From Microvirga subterranea (GTDB lineage Bacteria > Pseudomonadota > Alphaproteobacteria > Rhizobiales > Beijerinckiaceae), in NCBI RefSeq assembly GCF_003350535.1, contig NZ_QQBB01000004.1, positions 231,384-295,383 of the forward strand: a stretch of DNA of 64,000 nt, written 5' to 3'. Under the pieces are notes generated by a model. The model had not been told where the DNA came from. It searched no databases and saw only the letters and a program-made list of their open reading frames with translations. Shown here in pieces: positions 1 to 8,381 of this stretch. Made by a program: the position numbers and the translations under genes. How positions within the stretch are numbered: the first letter of the stretch is position 1; every line of letters starts with the position of its first letter.

Positions 1-37
1 GCCTTCGCAAAGCTAATGATCGACAACGGGCTCATCG

Positions 38-1144
38 TCAGCCTCCCGCAGCCTGGAGCTGCTGAACAGCAATGACGTGAGCCGGCGACTTTTCTGCCTG
101 CAGCCACTGGGCAAGGGCGGCAACCCCGTCTCGCCAGGGCCTCGGCGTACGCAACCCGAGCTCCTGCTGGGCGCGCCGCGTATCTGAGACATAGTAGCGC
201 TGATCGCCGGCCCGCCAGTCGGAATAGATCGTCTCTACGGAATGGCCGAGCAGGTTCTCGATATGCACCAGCAATTGCTTAAGGCTGATGGCATTGGCGG
301 GTCCGCCGCCGAGATTGAAGGCGCGTCCCTGGACAGCGTCGATGTTCTTCCATGCGGACACATAGGTCTCGACCGCGTCGGAAATATCGAGCACGTCACG
401 AACCTGGCAGCCGTCTCCATAGATGGAAATCGGCTCGCCCTTGAGTGCCTTGATCAGGAAATGGGCCACCCACCCTTGATCTTCCGTGCCCATCTGGCGT
501 TGTCCATAGATGCAGCTCATTCGCAGCACGCAGGTCGGAACGCCAAAGGAGCGGGCATAATCCAGAACGTATTGGTCGGCGGCACCTTTCGAGCAGCCAT
601 AGGGGGTATGGAAATCGAGAGGACGCGTCTCGCCGATGCCGGTTCTTCTGATTGCGGCGTCGCGGGGCACATAGGCGTCGCCCGTCTTGTCGAGCTCCAC
701 ATCAGCAAGATCTCCATAGACCTTGTTGGTCGAAGCGAAGACCAGCGGAACCCTCTCGTTGCGGCGACGGAGAGCATCCAACAGGCCCAATGTACCACGA
801 ACATTGATTTCGAAATCATCCCGAGGGGCAATTAGGCTGGTCGTCACGGCAACCTGTGCTGCCAAATGGAAGACGGCCTGGGCCTCACCGGCGGCTCCGG
901 CCAAGGACGTTTCGTCGCGGACATCCGCGATCACCGCAGTGATCTTGTTCGGATGTCGCTTTTTGAGCCACTCCAAATTCGCATCTACACCCGGGCGGGC
1001 CAGAGCATCGTAAACGAGGATGTCGTGACCATCCTGTGCGAGCCTGTCGGCAAGGTTGGAGCCGATAAATCCTGCTCCACCGGTTACGAGAACGGGCCGA
1101 CGTCGAAGGATCGTGGGCGAGCTTTGGGAACCAACCTGCCTCAT
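38..1144 (-). CDS. NAD-dependent NDP-sugar epimerase, CDP-paratose 2-epimerase-like
   Basis: A 368-residue extended short-chain dehydrogenase that should interconvert nucleotide-sugar isomers with bound NAD. Seen: the Rossmann motif TGGAGFIG near the N-terminus, a serine-containing STNKVYG strand and the catalytic YGCSK (YxxxK). The segments FHTPYGCSKGAADQYV and GTEDQGWVAHF are what I know from CDP-tyvelose/paratose 2-epimerases, so that subgroup is the best guess; the substrate is not provable here. The ATG was chosen because it overlaps the stop of the upstream epimerase gene as ATGA, implying translational coupling. A longer in-frame extension exists but would run 75 bases into the upstream gene. 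It is the second gene of the minus-strand arm of the inositol/sugar locus. Confidence 0.85.
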   Translation of the reverse strand: MRQVGSQSSPTILRRRPVLVTGGAGFIGSNLADRLAQDGHDILVYDALARPGVDANLEWLKKRHPNKITAVIADVRDETSLAGAAGEAQAVFHLAAQVAVTTSLIAPRDDFEINVRGTLGLLDALRRRNERVPLVFASTNKVYGDLADVELDKTGDAYVPRDAAIRRTGIGETRPLDFHTPYGCSKGAADQYVLDYARSFGVPTCVLRMSCIYGQRQMGTEDQGWVAHFLIKALKGEPISIYGDGCQVRDVLDISDAVETYVSAWKNIDAVQGRAFNLGGGPANAISLKQLLVHIENLLGHSVETIYSDWRAGDQRYYVSDTRRAQQELGLRTPRPWRDGVAALAQWLQAEKSPAHVIAVQQLQAAGG

Positions 1145-2253
1145 GCGACAAGCCCTCGCGCTTCGAGCTCCTTGCGAGCTTCCTGGACCCGATCCTTGGC
1201 CTCCTGTCGCGCCACCCACTCGGCCAGCTCCGAAAGCCCTTCAGAGAAGTCACGTCGAGGAACGTATCCCAGTTCCTCCTGAATCTTCGAAATGTCGGCA
1301 ATGCAGTGGCGGATGTCGCCGATACGCGCCTTGCCGGTAATCTCCGGATCCATCGGCCGGTTCATGGCCTTGCCGATGAGCTCCGCAACTTCGGAAACCG
1401 TACGGTCCTGGCCACTTCCGACGTTGTAGACGCCTCCGGGCGCCTTTTCATGCTCGAGCGCCAGGAGGAAGGCCTGCGCTACGTCTTCCACGTGCACGAA
1501 GTCGCGGCGTTGCTGCCCATCCTCGAAGATCATCGGCGGCTGTCCGTTGTGGAGGCGGGACGAGAAGATCGCCAGAACTCCGGTATACGGATTTGAAAGA
1601 GCCTGTCCGGGCCCATAGACATTCCACAGCCTGAGGGCCACGCCTTCCATCCCATAGGCAGGCGCCAGCGTATGCGTCAGCCGCTCCTGGACATACTTCG
1701 AAAGGGCATAGACAGAGGCAAGCGCCGGACGCTTCCACTCAGGCGTCGGAACGGGGAGGAGCGGGCGCCCCTGCGAGTCCACAGGATCCCACGGAGCATT
1801 GTCAGCCGAGCGTGGCATGCGCACCACATCCTCCATGACCTGCCCATCCGCGTCCCGGTAGAGCCCTTCACCATAGATGCTCATGGATGATGCAACGACT
1901 ACCCTTTTGACTGGGTTGTCGATGAGTTGCTGGAAGAGCACGGCAGTTCCGTAGTCGTTGACCGATACGTATCGATCGACGGCATACATGCTCTGTCCCA
2001 CGCCGACTTCGGCAGCAAGATGGACGACCTTCGTGGCACCTTTCAGCGCCCGCAAAACTGCCGTTTCGTCCCTTACGTCTCCGACGATGACTTCGACTTC
2101 CGGGTCCAGCCCGTCCGCCTGCGTCTTGTCGCCATGGACCTGCTCAATCAGGCTATCCAGCACTCGAACCCGGTGCCCACGCTCCAAACAAGCTCGCGCA
2201 ACATAGCGTCCGATAAAGCCTGCGCCGCCGGTAATGAGGATGGTTTCTGCCAC
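1141..2253 (-). CDS. NAD-dependent NDP-sugar epimerase/dehydratase, dTDP-rhamnose 4-epimerase-like
   Basis: A 370-residue extended short-chain dehydrogenase. The nucleotide-binding motif TGGAGFIG lies at the very N-terminus, followed by SSMSIYGEG and the catalytic YALSKY. The stretch LRLWNVYGPGQALSNPYTG is typical of dTDP-L-rhamnose 4-epimerase-like and related nucleotide-sugar epimerases; the exact sugar is unknown. Start: GTG preceded by GGAG ten bases upstream, which puts the Rossmann fold at the usual distance from the N-terminus. An ATG 78 bases upstream is possible but adds an atypical extension. It is the first gene of the minus arm, with an exact EcfG-type promoter at 2440-2416, and its stop overlaps the next epimerase gene. 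Two different epimerases suggest an unusual sugar is made. Confidence 0.83.
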   Translation of the reverse strand: MAETILITGGAGFIGRYVARACLERGHRVRVLDSLIEQVHGDKTQADGLDPEVEVIVGDVRDETAVLRALKGATKVVHLAAEVGVGQSMYAVDRYVSVNDYGTAVLFQQLIDNPVKRVVVASSMSIYGEGLYRDADGQVMEDVVRMPRSADNAPWDPVDSQGRPLLPVPTPEWKRPALASVYALSKYVQERLTHTLAPAYGMEGVALRLWNVYGPGQALSNPYTGVLAIFSSRLHNGQPPMIFEDGQQRRDFVHVEDVAQAFLLALEHEKAPGGVYNVGSGQDRTVSEVAELIGKAMNRPMDPEITGKARIGDIRHCIADISKIQEELGYVPRRDFSEGLSELAEWVARQEAKDRVQEARKELEARGLVA

Positions 2254-2415
2254 AGCTGTCTCCGTACCGAATGGATCGGCATGCCGATGAAGAGGAAGCG
2301 CGAAGACGGCCAACGCCCGACAAGAATGCACCGCTCGGGGCAGCCGGCTTCCGAGCGCACGGCAGCGCCGCCACTCCAGCTACTTCCTCGTCGAAGCTTG
2401 GCCTTTCGGATAAGA

Positions 2416-2440
2416 AACGCCACAGCTTCTTCTTTGTTCC
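2416..2440 (-). promoter_or_regulatory. EcfG-type (general stress) promoter for the epimerase arm
   Basis: On the minus strand the -35 GGAAC lies at 2440-2436 and the -10 CGTT at 2419-2416, separated by exactly 16 bases. This matches the published consensus for alphaproteobacterial EcfG/SigT/RpoE2 sigma factors. It points at the epimerase gene whose start is at 2253. Confidence 0.75.
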
Positions 2441-2502
2441 TGCACGGAGGTAGTTTGGGCAGTTCGCAACAATGACAAGTGTCTCATTGGAGGAACGTCC
2501 AC

Positions 2503-2527
2503 GGAACAACCTGAACCCTACGACGTT
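2503..2527 (+). promoter_or_regulatory. EcfG-type promoter for the ino1 operon
   Basis: GGAAC at 2503-2507, a 16-base spacer, then CGTT at 2524-2527. Transcription should start near 2535, giving a leader of about 95 bases before the ino1 ATG at 2629. Together with the oppositely oriented copy at 2440-2416 it forms a divergent stress promoter pair. Confidence 0.78.
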
Positions 2528-2628
2528 GACGGCTAAGCTTAGGGCCGCGGCCGAAGCTGGATGCTGAGCGCGTGGAGGATCCCGCGACACGGACAGCCAT
2601 TCACTTAACCATACGAGGGAGTGCCGCC

Positions 2629-3711
2629 ATGGGTTCAGGAAAGGTCCGAGTGGGAATCGTCGGCGTCGGCAATTGCGCCTCGTCATTCGTGCAGGGCTTG
2701 ACCTATTACCGCGATGCCAACGGCAACGAGCCCGTTCCGGGTCTGATGAACATCGAACTCGGAGGATACCACGTGGGTGACGTGGAGGTTTCCGCAGCCT
2801 TCGACATCAATGCCTCCAAGGTTGGCCGTGACCTGTCGGAGGCGATTTTCGCCGAACCGAACAACACCCAGCGGTTCGCATCCGTTCCCGAGAGCGGCAT
2901 TATCGTTCACCGCGGCAAAACTCTTGACGGTCTGGGCAAATACCTCCGAGACGAGATCGACGAGTCCGAGGATGAGGAGGCCGACGTGACGGAGATCCTC
3001 CGTCAATCGAAGACGGATGTCCTCGTTTCCTACCTCCCGGTCGGCTCGCAAAAGGCGACGGAGTGGTATGCCGAGCGTGCCCTGGAAGCCGGCTGCGCCT
3101 TCGTGAACTGCATCCCGGTCTTCATCGCGTCCAATCCAGATTGGCGTAAACGCTTCGAGGAGCGTGGCCTGCCGATCGTCGGCGACGATATCAAGAGCCA
3201 GGTTGGCGCCACCATCGTCCATCGTGTGTTAGCCAACCTGTTTCGCGAACGTGGCGTTCGGCTCGACCGGACATACCAGCTCAACTTTGGTGGAAACACT
3301 GACTTCCAAAACATGCTTGAGCGGGAGCGTCTCGAGTCGAAAAAGATCTCGAAGACCCAGGCCGTCTCGAGTCAGCTCGACATCCCGCTCCCGGCGAACG
3401 ACATCCATGTGGGCCCGAGCGATCATGTCCCCTGGCTTACGGATCGCAAATGGGCGTACATCCGCATGGAGGGCACCACTTTCGGGGGAGTTCCCCTTAA
3501 TGTGGAGCTGAAGCTCGAAGTGTGGGACTCGCCGAATTCGGCCGGTATCGTCATCGACGCGGTGCGATGCGCCAAACTTGCAATGGATCGCAAGATCGGA
3601 GGCGCTCTCATCGGACCCTCAAGCTATTTCATGAAATCGCCTCCGCAGCAGTTCACCGACAATGAGGCTCGTGAACGGACGACCCGCTTCATTGATGGCG
3701 ACGATGACTGA
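2629..3711 (+). CDS. ino1: Inositol-3-phosphate synthase (myo-inositol-1-phosphate synthase)
   Basis: A 360-residue cytosolic NAD-dependent enzyme that cyclises glucose 6-phosphate to inositol phosphate. Seen: the N-terminal [11 protein letters not shown] nucleotide-binding turn, the central [12 protein letters not shown] block with the following lysine-rich segment (family active site), and the C-terminal [13 protein letters not shown] block. Length and motifs match the short actinobacterial/archaeal type, not the roughly 500-residue eukaryotic type. Start: ATG with a GAGGGA ribosome site about nine bases upstream; an in-frame GTG 57 bases earlier is less likely. It is the first gene of a tightly packed operon continuing to 7958 and follows an exact EcfG-type promoter. 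It makes inositol the likely core of whatever the locus produces. Confidence 0.93.
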   Translation: MGSGKVRVGIVGVGNCASSFVQGLTYYRDANGNEPVPGLMNIELGGYHVGDVEVSAAFDINASKVGRDLSEAIFAEPNNTQRFASVPESGIIVHRGKTLDGLGKYLRDEIDESEDEEADVTEILRQSKTDVLVSYLPVGSQKATEWYAERALEAGCAFVNCIPVFIASNPDWRKRFEERGLPIVGDDIKSQVGATIVHRVLANLFRERGVRLDRTYQLNFGGNTDFQNMLERERLESKKISKTQAVSSQLDIPLPANDIHVGPSDHVPWLTDRKWAYIRMEGTTFGGVPLNVELKLEVWDSPNSAGIVIDAVRCAKLAMDRKIGGALIGPSSYFMKSPPQQFTDNEARERTTRFIDGDDD

Positions 3712-3729
3712 ATGGATTGAGGTCTTGGC

Positions 3730-4329
3730 ATGACGACCACGTTCTTTTTCGTTCGTCATGCCGCTCATGACAGGGTGGGCACGATCCTCTGCGGCCGGAT
3801 GCAGGGTGTCTCGTTAGGGCCGCTCGGACGGTCGCAGGCCGAAAGCGTTTCCGCGCGTCTCGCCGACGAGAACATTTCGGTCGTCCTGACAAGCCCGCTC
3901 GATCGGGCGCGCGAGACGGCGGAGCCGATAGGCGCGAAGATCGGGTGCCAGGTGGAAATCTGCGAAGCCATCAACGAGATCGAGTTCGGGGAATGGTCCG
4001 GGCAGAGCTTTGATACGCTCGCGGGAGACCCGCGATGGAACACGTGGAACCAGTCGAGAAGCACGAGCCGGCCTCCGGGCGGAGAGACGATGCTGGAAGT
4101 TCAGACGAGAGTCGTCTCGGCTCTGGAGCAGTTGCGCAGGGACCATCCGGGAGGCTCTCTCGCCGTAGTGAGTCACGGTGACGTGATCAAGTCAGCCCTG
4201 CTCTACTATCTGGGGATGCCAATTGACGCCTATTCTCGCTTCGACATCGACCCTGCTTCGATCAGCACGGTCGCCGTATCGGATTGGGGCTCCAAAGTCA
4301 TCCGCTTGAATGAGTCGGCTGCGGCATGA
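3730..4329 (+). CDS. Histidine phosphatase family protein (phosphoglycerate-mutase-like)
   Basis: A 199-residue branch-1 histidine phosphatase. Catalytic residues visible are R9-H10 (motif VRHA, with Ala replacing the usual Gly), R59 in the SPLDRARET block, acidic residues in the EIEFGEWSG segment, and the second histidine H149 in VVSHGD. The complete set argues for an active phosphatase. Lying 18 bases after ino1, it is a natural candidate to remove phosphate from inositol phosphate or from a phosphorylated glycoside; that role is inference. Its stop overlaps the next gene's start (ATGA). Confidence 0.88.
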   Translation: MTTTFFFVRHAAHDRVGTILCGRMQGVSLGPLGRSQAESVSARLADENISVVLTSPLDRARETAEPIGAKIGCQVEICEAINEIEFGEWSGQSFDTLAGDPRWNTWNQSRSTSRPPGGETMLEVQTRVVSALEQLRRDHPGGSLAVVSHGDVIKSALLYYLGMPIDAYSRFDIDPASISTVAVSDWGSKVIRLNESAAA

Positions 4330-5435
4330 AGATCGTTGTTTTCGGCCTCACCATCTCGTCGTCATGGGGGAACGGCCATGCGACGCTCTGGCGTGGATTG
4401 TGTCGGGCACTGGCTCGCCTTGGGCACCAGGTCGTCTTCTTCGAACGCGACGTTCCCTATTACGCCATGAACCGCGATCTGCACGAGGTTCCGGGAGGGA
4501 CCCTCGTTCTGTATGACGATTGGGCCGAGGCGCTGCCGCGTGCCAAGGCGGAAATCAAAGATGCGGACGCGGTCATGGTGACCTCCTATTGCCCCGATGG
4601 GATTGCCGCAGGAGAACTCGTGCTGGGGACGCCTCGTGCCAAACGTGTCTTCTACGACCTCGATACGCCTGTCACCCTCTCACGCCTCAAGTCGCAAGAA
4701 GGCATCGGCTATATAGGCCCGCAAGGCCTGAAAGATTATGATCTGGTGCTGAGTTATACCGGTGGCGCGGCTCTGGAACAGCTTCGCTCGGAACTGGGAG
4801 CGCGACGTGTGGAGGCGCTCTATGGTCACGTTGACCCGGACCATCACCGCCCAGTCCCGCCGCAGGAATCCTACCGTTCGGATCTCTCGTACCTTGGCAC
4901 TTATGCGACGGACCGGCAGGCCACGCTGCATGAGCTCTTCATCGAGCCGGCACAGTTCAGGCCCGATCTGCGTTTTGTCATCGGGGGAGCACAGTACCCG
5001 CAGGACTTTCCCTGGCTGGAGAACATCTTTTTCGTGCAACATCTGCCGCCCTCGGAGCACCCGTCGTTCTTCTGCTCGTCGCGTCTGACCCTCAACGTGA
5101 CACGGAGCGCGATGGCCGAAATGGGTTGGTGTCCATCCGGACGCCTGTTCGAGGCTGCCGCCTGCGGAGTGCCATTGCTCTCAGATTCTTGGCCGGGGAT
5201 CGACAGCTTCTTTTCGCCCGGCCAGGAGATCCTGATCGCCCGTACAACCGAGGATGCGCTCAATGCGCTCGATATGAGCGACGCCGAACTGTCCCAAGTC
5301 GCGAAGGCAGGGCGTGAGCGGGTCCTTGAAGAGCATACGTCGATGCGAAGAGCCCAGGAGCTGGAGACGTTTCTCTCGACGGGCGATCCGGCTTCGACGG
5401 CCAACCACGTGAGAGATACGGTAATGGAGGCCTGA
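4326..5435 (+). CDS. CgeB-like glycosyltransferase
   Basis: A 369-residue protein with the two-domain layout of GT-B glycosyltransferases. An N-terminal SWGNGHATLWRGL glycine/histidine loop follows the first strand, and the C-terminal half resembles the CgeB/glycosyl-transferase-1 group, with GRLFEAAACGVPLLSD as the donor-binding segment. No signal peptide or membrane helix, so cytosolic. Translationally coupled to the phosphatase (ATGA) and two bases before the nucleotidyltransferase. In this operon inositol or inositol phosphate is a reasonable acceptor, as for MshA in mycothiol synthesis, but that is inference and MshA is not a close relative. Confidence 0.82.
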   Translation: MKIVVFGLTISSSWGNGHATLWRGLCRALARLGHQVVFFERDVPYYAMNRDLHEVPGGTLVLYDDWAEALPRAKAEIKDADAVMVTSYCPDGIAAGELVLGTPRAKRVFYDLDTPVTLSRLKSQEGIGYIGPQGLKDYDLVLSYTGGAALEQLRSELGARRVEALYGHVDPDHHRPVPPQESYRSDLSYLGTYATDRQATLHELFIEPAQFRPDLRFVIGGAQYPQDFPWLENIFFVQHLPPSEHPSFFCSSRLTLNVTRSAMAEMGWCPSGRLFEAAACGVPLLSDSWPGIDSFFSPGQEILIARTTEDALNALDMSDAELSQVAKAGRERVLEEHTSMRRAQELETFLSTGDPASTANHVRDTVMEA

Positions 5436-5437
5436 TC

Positions 5438-6250
5438 ATGTGGGGTATCGTGCCCGCGGCGGGGCTGGGAAGCCGAATTCAGCCATTGGCTTTTTCCAAG
5501 GAGCTTCTTCCGGTCGGGAGTCGGCTCGACAACGGTGTCGAGCGTCCTTGCGCCGTCAGCGAGTATCTGGTCGAGCGCATGTTGCATGGCGGAGCCAACA
5601 AGATCTGCTTCGTGATCTCACCCGGCAAATCCGACATCATGGAATACTACGGCGCAAGCTATGGCGGCGCGTCCATCGCCTATGTCGTTCAACCGCACGC
5701 GAGCGGTCTGTGCGATGCCATTTTTCAGGCCGCGCCGCTCATCCATCCCGATGAGCCGGTGACGGTGGGGCTGCCGGATACTGTATGGTTTCCCGAGAGG
5801 GCGCTGGCTGATCTGCCGGACGACATCCTGTCGTTTCTTCTCTTTCCGGTTGACCAGCCTGAGTTCTTCGACGCTGTCGTTACGAACGAGGCGGATCGCA
5901 TCGTTGAGATCCAAGTGAAGCAGCCCAATCCTGCCTCCCGGTGGATCTGGGGAGCGTTCAAAATGCCCGGCCGGGTGCTTGAGCAGCTGCGGCAGCTATG
6001 GCTGAAGCGTGACCGTACGGACGAATATTTCGGCACTCTCGTGAATGCCTACATCGCGGATGGCGGGCATGCGATCGGCGTAAAGGCCGGGCGGTCCTAT
6101 GTGGATGTCGGAACACTGCACGGCTACCGCTCCGCTATGGGCCTTCTCAGCGCCGTTGCCGAACAGGACGACTTTGCAGGCGCTCGCGTCGCCCTAGGTT
6201 GGCCTGCAGGGCGCGGAGGACGCGGCTTTCATGATGCGAACAGGGAGTAG
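5438..6250 (+). CDS. Sugar nucleotidyltransferase (RmlA/GalU-like)
   Basis: A 270-residue NDP-sugar pyrophosphorylase fold. The N-terminus IVPAAGLGSRIQPL and the nearby KELLPVG are the nucleotide-binding loop and substrate lysine of this superfamily. VGLPDTVWF supplies the metal-binding aspartate, and VDVGTLHGY is the usual C-terminal block. It should activate a sugar 1-phosphate to the NDP-sugar donor used by the adjacent glycosyltransferase; nucleotide and sugar are undetermined. It starts two bases after the glycosyltransferase stop. Confidence 0.85.
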   Translation: MWGIVPAAGLGSRIQPLAFSKELLPVGSRLDNGVERPCAVSEYLVERMLHGGANKICFVISPGKSDIMEYYGASYGGASIAYVVQPHASGLCDAIFQAAPLIHPDEPVTVGLPDTVWFPERALADLPDDILSFLLFPVDQPEFFDAVVTNEADRIVEIQVKQPNPASRWIWGAFKMPGRVLEQLRQLWLKRDRTDEYFGTLVNAYIADGGHAIGVKAGRSYVDVGTLHGYRSAMGLLSAVAEQDDFAGARVALGWPAGRGGRGFHDANRE

Positions 6251-6259
6251 CCACCAACC

Positions 6260-7033
6260 ATGAATGCGATCGACCCTACGTCCAATGATGAGATCCGTAG
6301 ACGCGCCGAAGCGCTCGGACCATGGTTTCACAACATCGAAATCGACGGCATCTGGACCGCCCCCGATCACTTCCTCGGAAACTATCCCGCCGTCAAATGG
6401 CAGCGGTTTGCCGACGCGATTCCGCAGGATCTGACGGGAAAATCCGTTCTCGACATTGGATGCAACGGCGGCTTCTACTCAATCGAGATGAAGAAGCGCG
6501 GCGCCAGTCGCGTTCTCGGCGTCGATTTCGACGATGCCTATTTGGCGCAGGCCCGTTTCGCCGCCGAGCGAACCGGACACGACATCGAGTTCCGCAAGCT
6601 TTCCGTCTATGACGTGGGAGCGCTGGGAGAACGCTTTGACGTCGTGCTCTTTATGGGCGTGCTCTATCACCTGCGCCATCCTCTCCTTGCGCTCGATCTT
6701 ATTCATGAGCATGTGGCGAACGATATGCTCGTCTTTCAGTCGATGCAGCGGGGCTCCGAAAAGGTCCTTCCTGTCGAGGAAAACTACACCTTCTGGCAGA
6801 CCGAGCATTTCGACGATCCGGGCTATCCGAAGATGCACTTTATCGAGCATCGCTATGCGGACGATCCCACGAACTGGTGGGCGCCGAATACGGCCTGCGT
6901 AGAAGCGATGCTTCGCAGCGCCGGCTTTGAGATCGTGCAGCACCCGGAAACCGAAGTTTACATCTGTCGCCGCGTTGACGCTCCATCCGGAGCGGGAGCG
7001 GTCTATCCGGCCCAGGGAGTCTCTCATGATTGA
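6260..7033 (+). CDS. SAM-dependent methyltransferase, CmoB/DUF1698-like
   Basis: A 257-residue class I methyltransferase. SAM motif I is LDIGCNGGFYS at about residues 64-74, the acidic end of strand 2 is GVDFDD, and GVLYHLRHPLLALD resembles the CmoB family. It is shorter than CmoB (about 320 residues) and sits in a sugar operon, so a tRNA role is unlikely; I recall a TIGRFAM subgroup (TIGR04290) for such operon-linked proteins, which should be checked. It probably methylates the sugar or inositol product. It begins nine bases after the nucleotidyltransferase and its end overlaps the hydrolase-like gene by eight bases. Confidence 0.82.
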   Translation: MNAIDPTSNDEIRRRAEALGPWFHNIEIDGIWTAPDHFLGNYPAVKWQRFADAIPQDLTGKSVLDIGCNGGFYSIEMKKRGASRVLGVDFDDAYLAQARFAAERTGHDIEFRKLSVYDVGALGERFDVVLFMGVLYHLRHPLLALDLIHEHVANDMLVFQSMQRGSEKVLPVEENYTFWQTEHFDDPGYPKMHFIEHRYADDPTNWWAPNTACVEAMLRSAGFEIVQHPETEVYICRRVDAPSGAGAVYPAQGVSHD

Positions 7034-7958
7034 AGCCGCGATGATCTGGAACGAGCCGAACAACAAGTCCCACTGGGATCCGGAGATCGATCCGGACTGG
7101 CGGCTCTTCGCGGAGATGGCCATTGCTGCGGGACAAGCCATCAAGGCGGAAAATCCCACGCTGCCGCGCGTTCTCGGCGGCATCTCGCCCATCGATCCCA
7201 GTTTCATCCGCAACCTCGCCGAACGCGGCGTGCTCGAGAATGTCGATGTGGTCGCCGTCCACGGCTTTCCGCTCGACTGGAATCTCTGGCAGATCCACGA
7301 ATGGCCTGCCAGGATCGACGAAATCCGGGCCGTCACCGACAAGCCGATCTGGGTCACGGAAGTCGGCATTTCGACCTTCGGTGCGGAGGAAGTGCAGGTC
7401 TGGGGCCTGAAGCGCACGGCCGAACTGTTGATCGGTGAGGTGCCGAGGATCCATTGGTACAGCCTCTACGATCTCCCGCGGGCCTGGGGCGCCACGACTA
7501 GGCATCGGGAGGCGGAAGGTTCATCCTATTACCGCCACTTCTACATGGGGCTGCTTCGGGAGGACGGCTCACCCAAACCGGCCCTCGAGGAGTTCGCGAA
7601 GCACGCCCCTGAAATGGGCCTGTGTCAGTGGTTCCATTTCGAGGATCACCGCCTGGACGACGCCGTCGCCTGGATGAAGCGCCTCGGCGTCAAGCACCTG
7701 CGCACGGGCCTGTCCTGGGCCGACAGCTTCCGCCCGAATGCCCTCGACTGGTTCGACCGGCAGATGGAGGCCCTCGCGGATTTCGACGTCACGGTGACCT
7801 TCTGCTTCACGCCGGAACATCGCGGCATTGCCCCGCACCACACGAGCCCCCCGCAGATCAAGGAGGAGTTTGCTGAGTTCTGCGCGACGATGATTCGACG
7901 CTACGCTGGAAGCCAAGCGGCTCCGACGCCCACAGGAAGAGTTCTGGAAGCTCTCTAG
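7026..7958 (+). CDS. Clan GH-A glycoside hydrolase-like protein with circularly permuted barrel order
   Basis: A 310-residue protein annotated in relatives, as far as I recall, as beta-xylosidase. It opens directly with IWNEPNN (N9-E10-P11), the strand-4 acid/base motif of clan GH-A. Next come VAVHGF (H79), WVTEVG with the likely nucleophile E112 (strand 7), and IHWYSLYD (strand 8). Only after about residue 200 come segments that normally begin such enzymes: GLCQWF, LGVKHLRTGLSWADS and VTVTFCFTPEHRG (strands 1-3). The protein stops at the helix that would normally lead into NEP. All parts of one barrel are thus present in rotated order. It overlaps the methyltransferase gene. It may trim, transfer or hydrolyse the glycoside made by the operon; no signal peptide is seen. 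Confidence 0.75.
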   Translation: MIEAAMIWNEPNNKSHWDPEIDPDWRLFAEMAIAAGQAIKAENPTLPRVLGGISPIDPSFIRNLAERGVLENVDVVAVHGFPLDWNLWQIHEWPARIDEIRAVTDKPIWVTEVGISTFGAEEVQVWGLKRTAELLIGEVPRIHWYSLYDLPRAWGATTRHREAEGSSYYRHFYMGLLREDGSPKPALEEFAKHAPEMGLCQWFHFEDHRLDDAVAWMKRLGVKHLRTGLSWADSFRPNALDWFDRQMEALADFDVTVTFCFTPEHRGIAPHHTSPPQIKEEFAEFCATMIRRYAGSQAAPTPTGRVLEAL

Positions 7959-8185
7959 GACTTGCCGTCCGGTCCAATGGCCGGATCTCTGTGCATTGGC
8001 GAAAGTCAGCTGACGACATGTGCTTCGCCCCGAACCAGGGCGAAGCACGACGACTGCCAAGATTCGATCCGTCGTAAGCCTATTGAGCGGCACAACGGCT
8101 CGATCCTCGGGACCGCCGACAGCGCCATCACCGCCCCGAGCATCCGGCGGCAACGTACGGCTCATCAATTTCAGATCGGAAGGGA
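7959..8185. other. Gap between the sugar operon and tRNA-Met
   Basis: A stretch of 227 bases with no convincing gene, terminator or promoter. Several short open frames run through it on both strands but none has a ribosome site or family resemblance. Confidence 0.4.
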
Positions 8186-8262
8186 TGGTAGCGGAGGAGG
8201 GATTTGAACCCCCGACACAAGGATTATGATTCCTCTGCTCTGACCAACTGAGCTACTCCGCC
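8186..8262 (-). tRNA. tRNA-Met (CAT anticodon), probably elongator
   Basis: Read on the minus strand, the cloverleaf has acceptor GGCGGAG pairing with CTCCGCT, a D-arm AGCTCAGTTGGTCAGAGC, an anticodon stem-loop GAGGA-ATCATAA-TCCTT with anticodon CAT, a T-arm GGGGGTTCAAATCCCTC, discriminator A, and an encoded CCA end. The sequence fits alphaproteobacterial elongator tRNA-Met better than initiator tRNA or the lysidine-modified tRNA-Ile. Confidence 0.93.
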
Positions 8263-8381
8263 CCAGGCACCGGGGAGCCCCCCGTGTCAGACAGGGGCGA
8301 TATAGGGAAGGTTGGCCCCCGGTGTCAAGAATGACCCGCGGGCCCTATGCTCTTTTATCGCTCGTGGCACCTCTTTCGCCA

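Larger units (their letters stand above)
2254..2628. promoter_or_regulatory. Divergent intergenic region of the inositol/sugar locus
   Basis: This 375-base gap separates the minus-strand epimerase pair from the plus-strand ino1 operon. It holds two back-to-back exact EcfG-type promoters (listed separately) with their -35 boxes 62 bases apart, so both arms are probably switched on by the same stress signal. Minus-strand transcripts would carry a leader of about 150 bases before the GTG at 2253, and plus-strand transcripts one of about 95 bases. No gene is convincing inside it. Confidence 0.65.
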
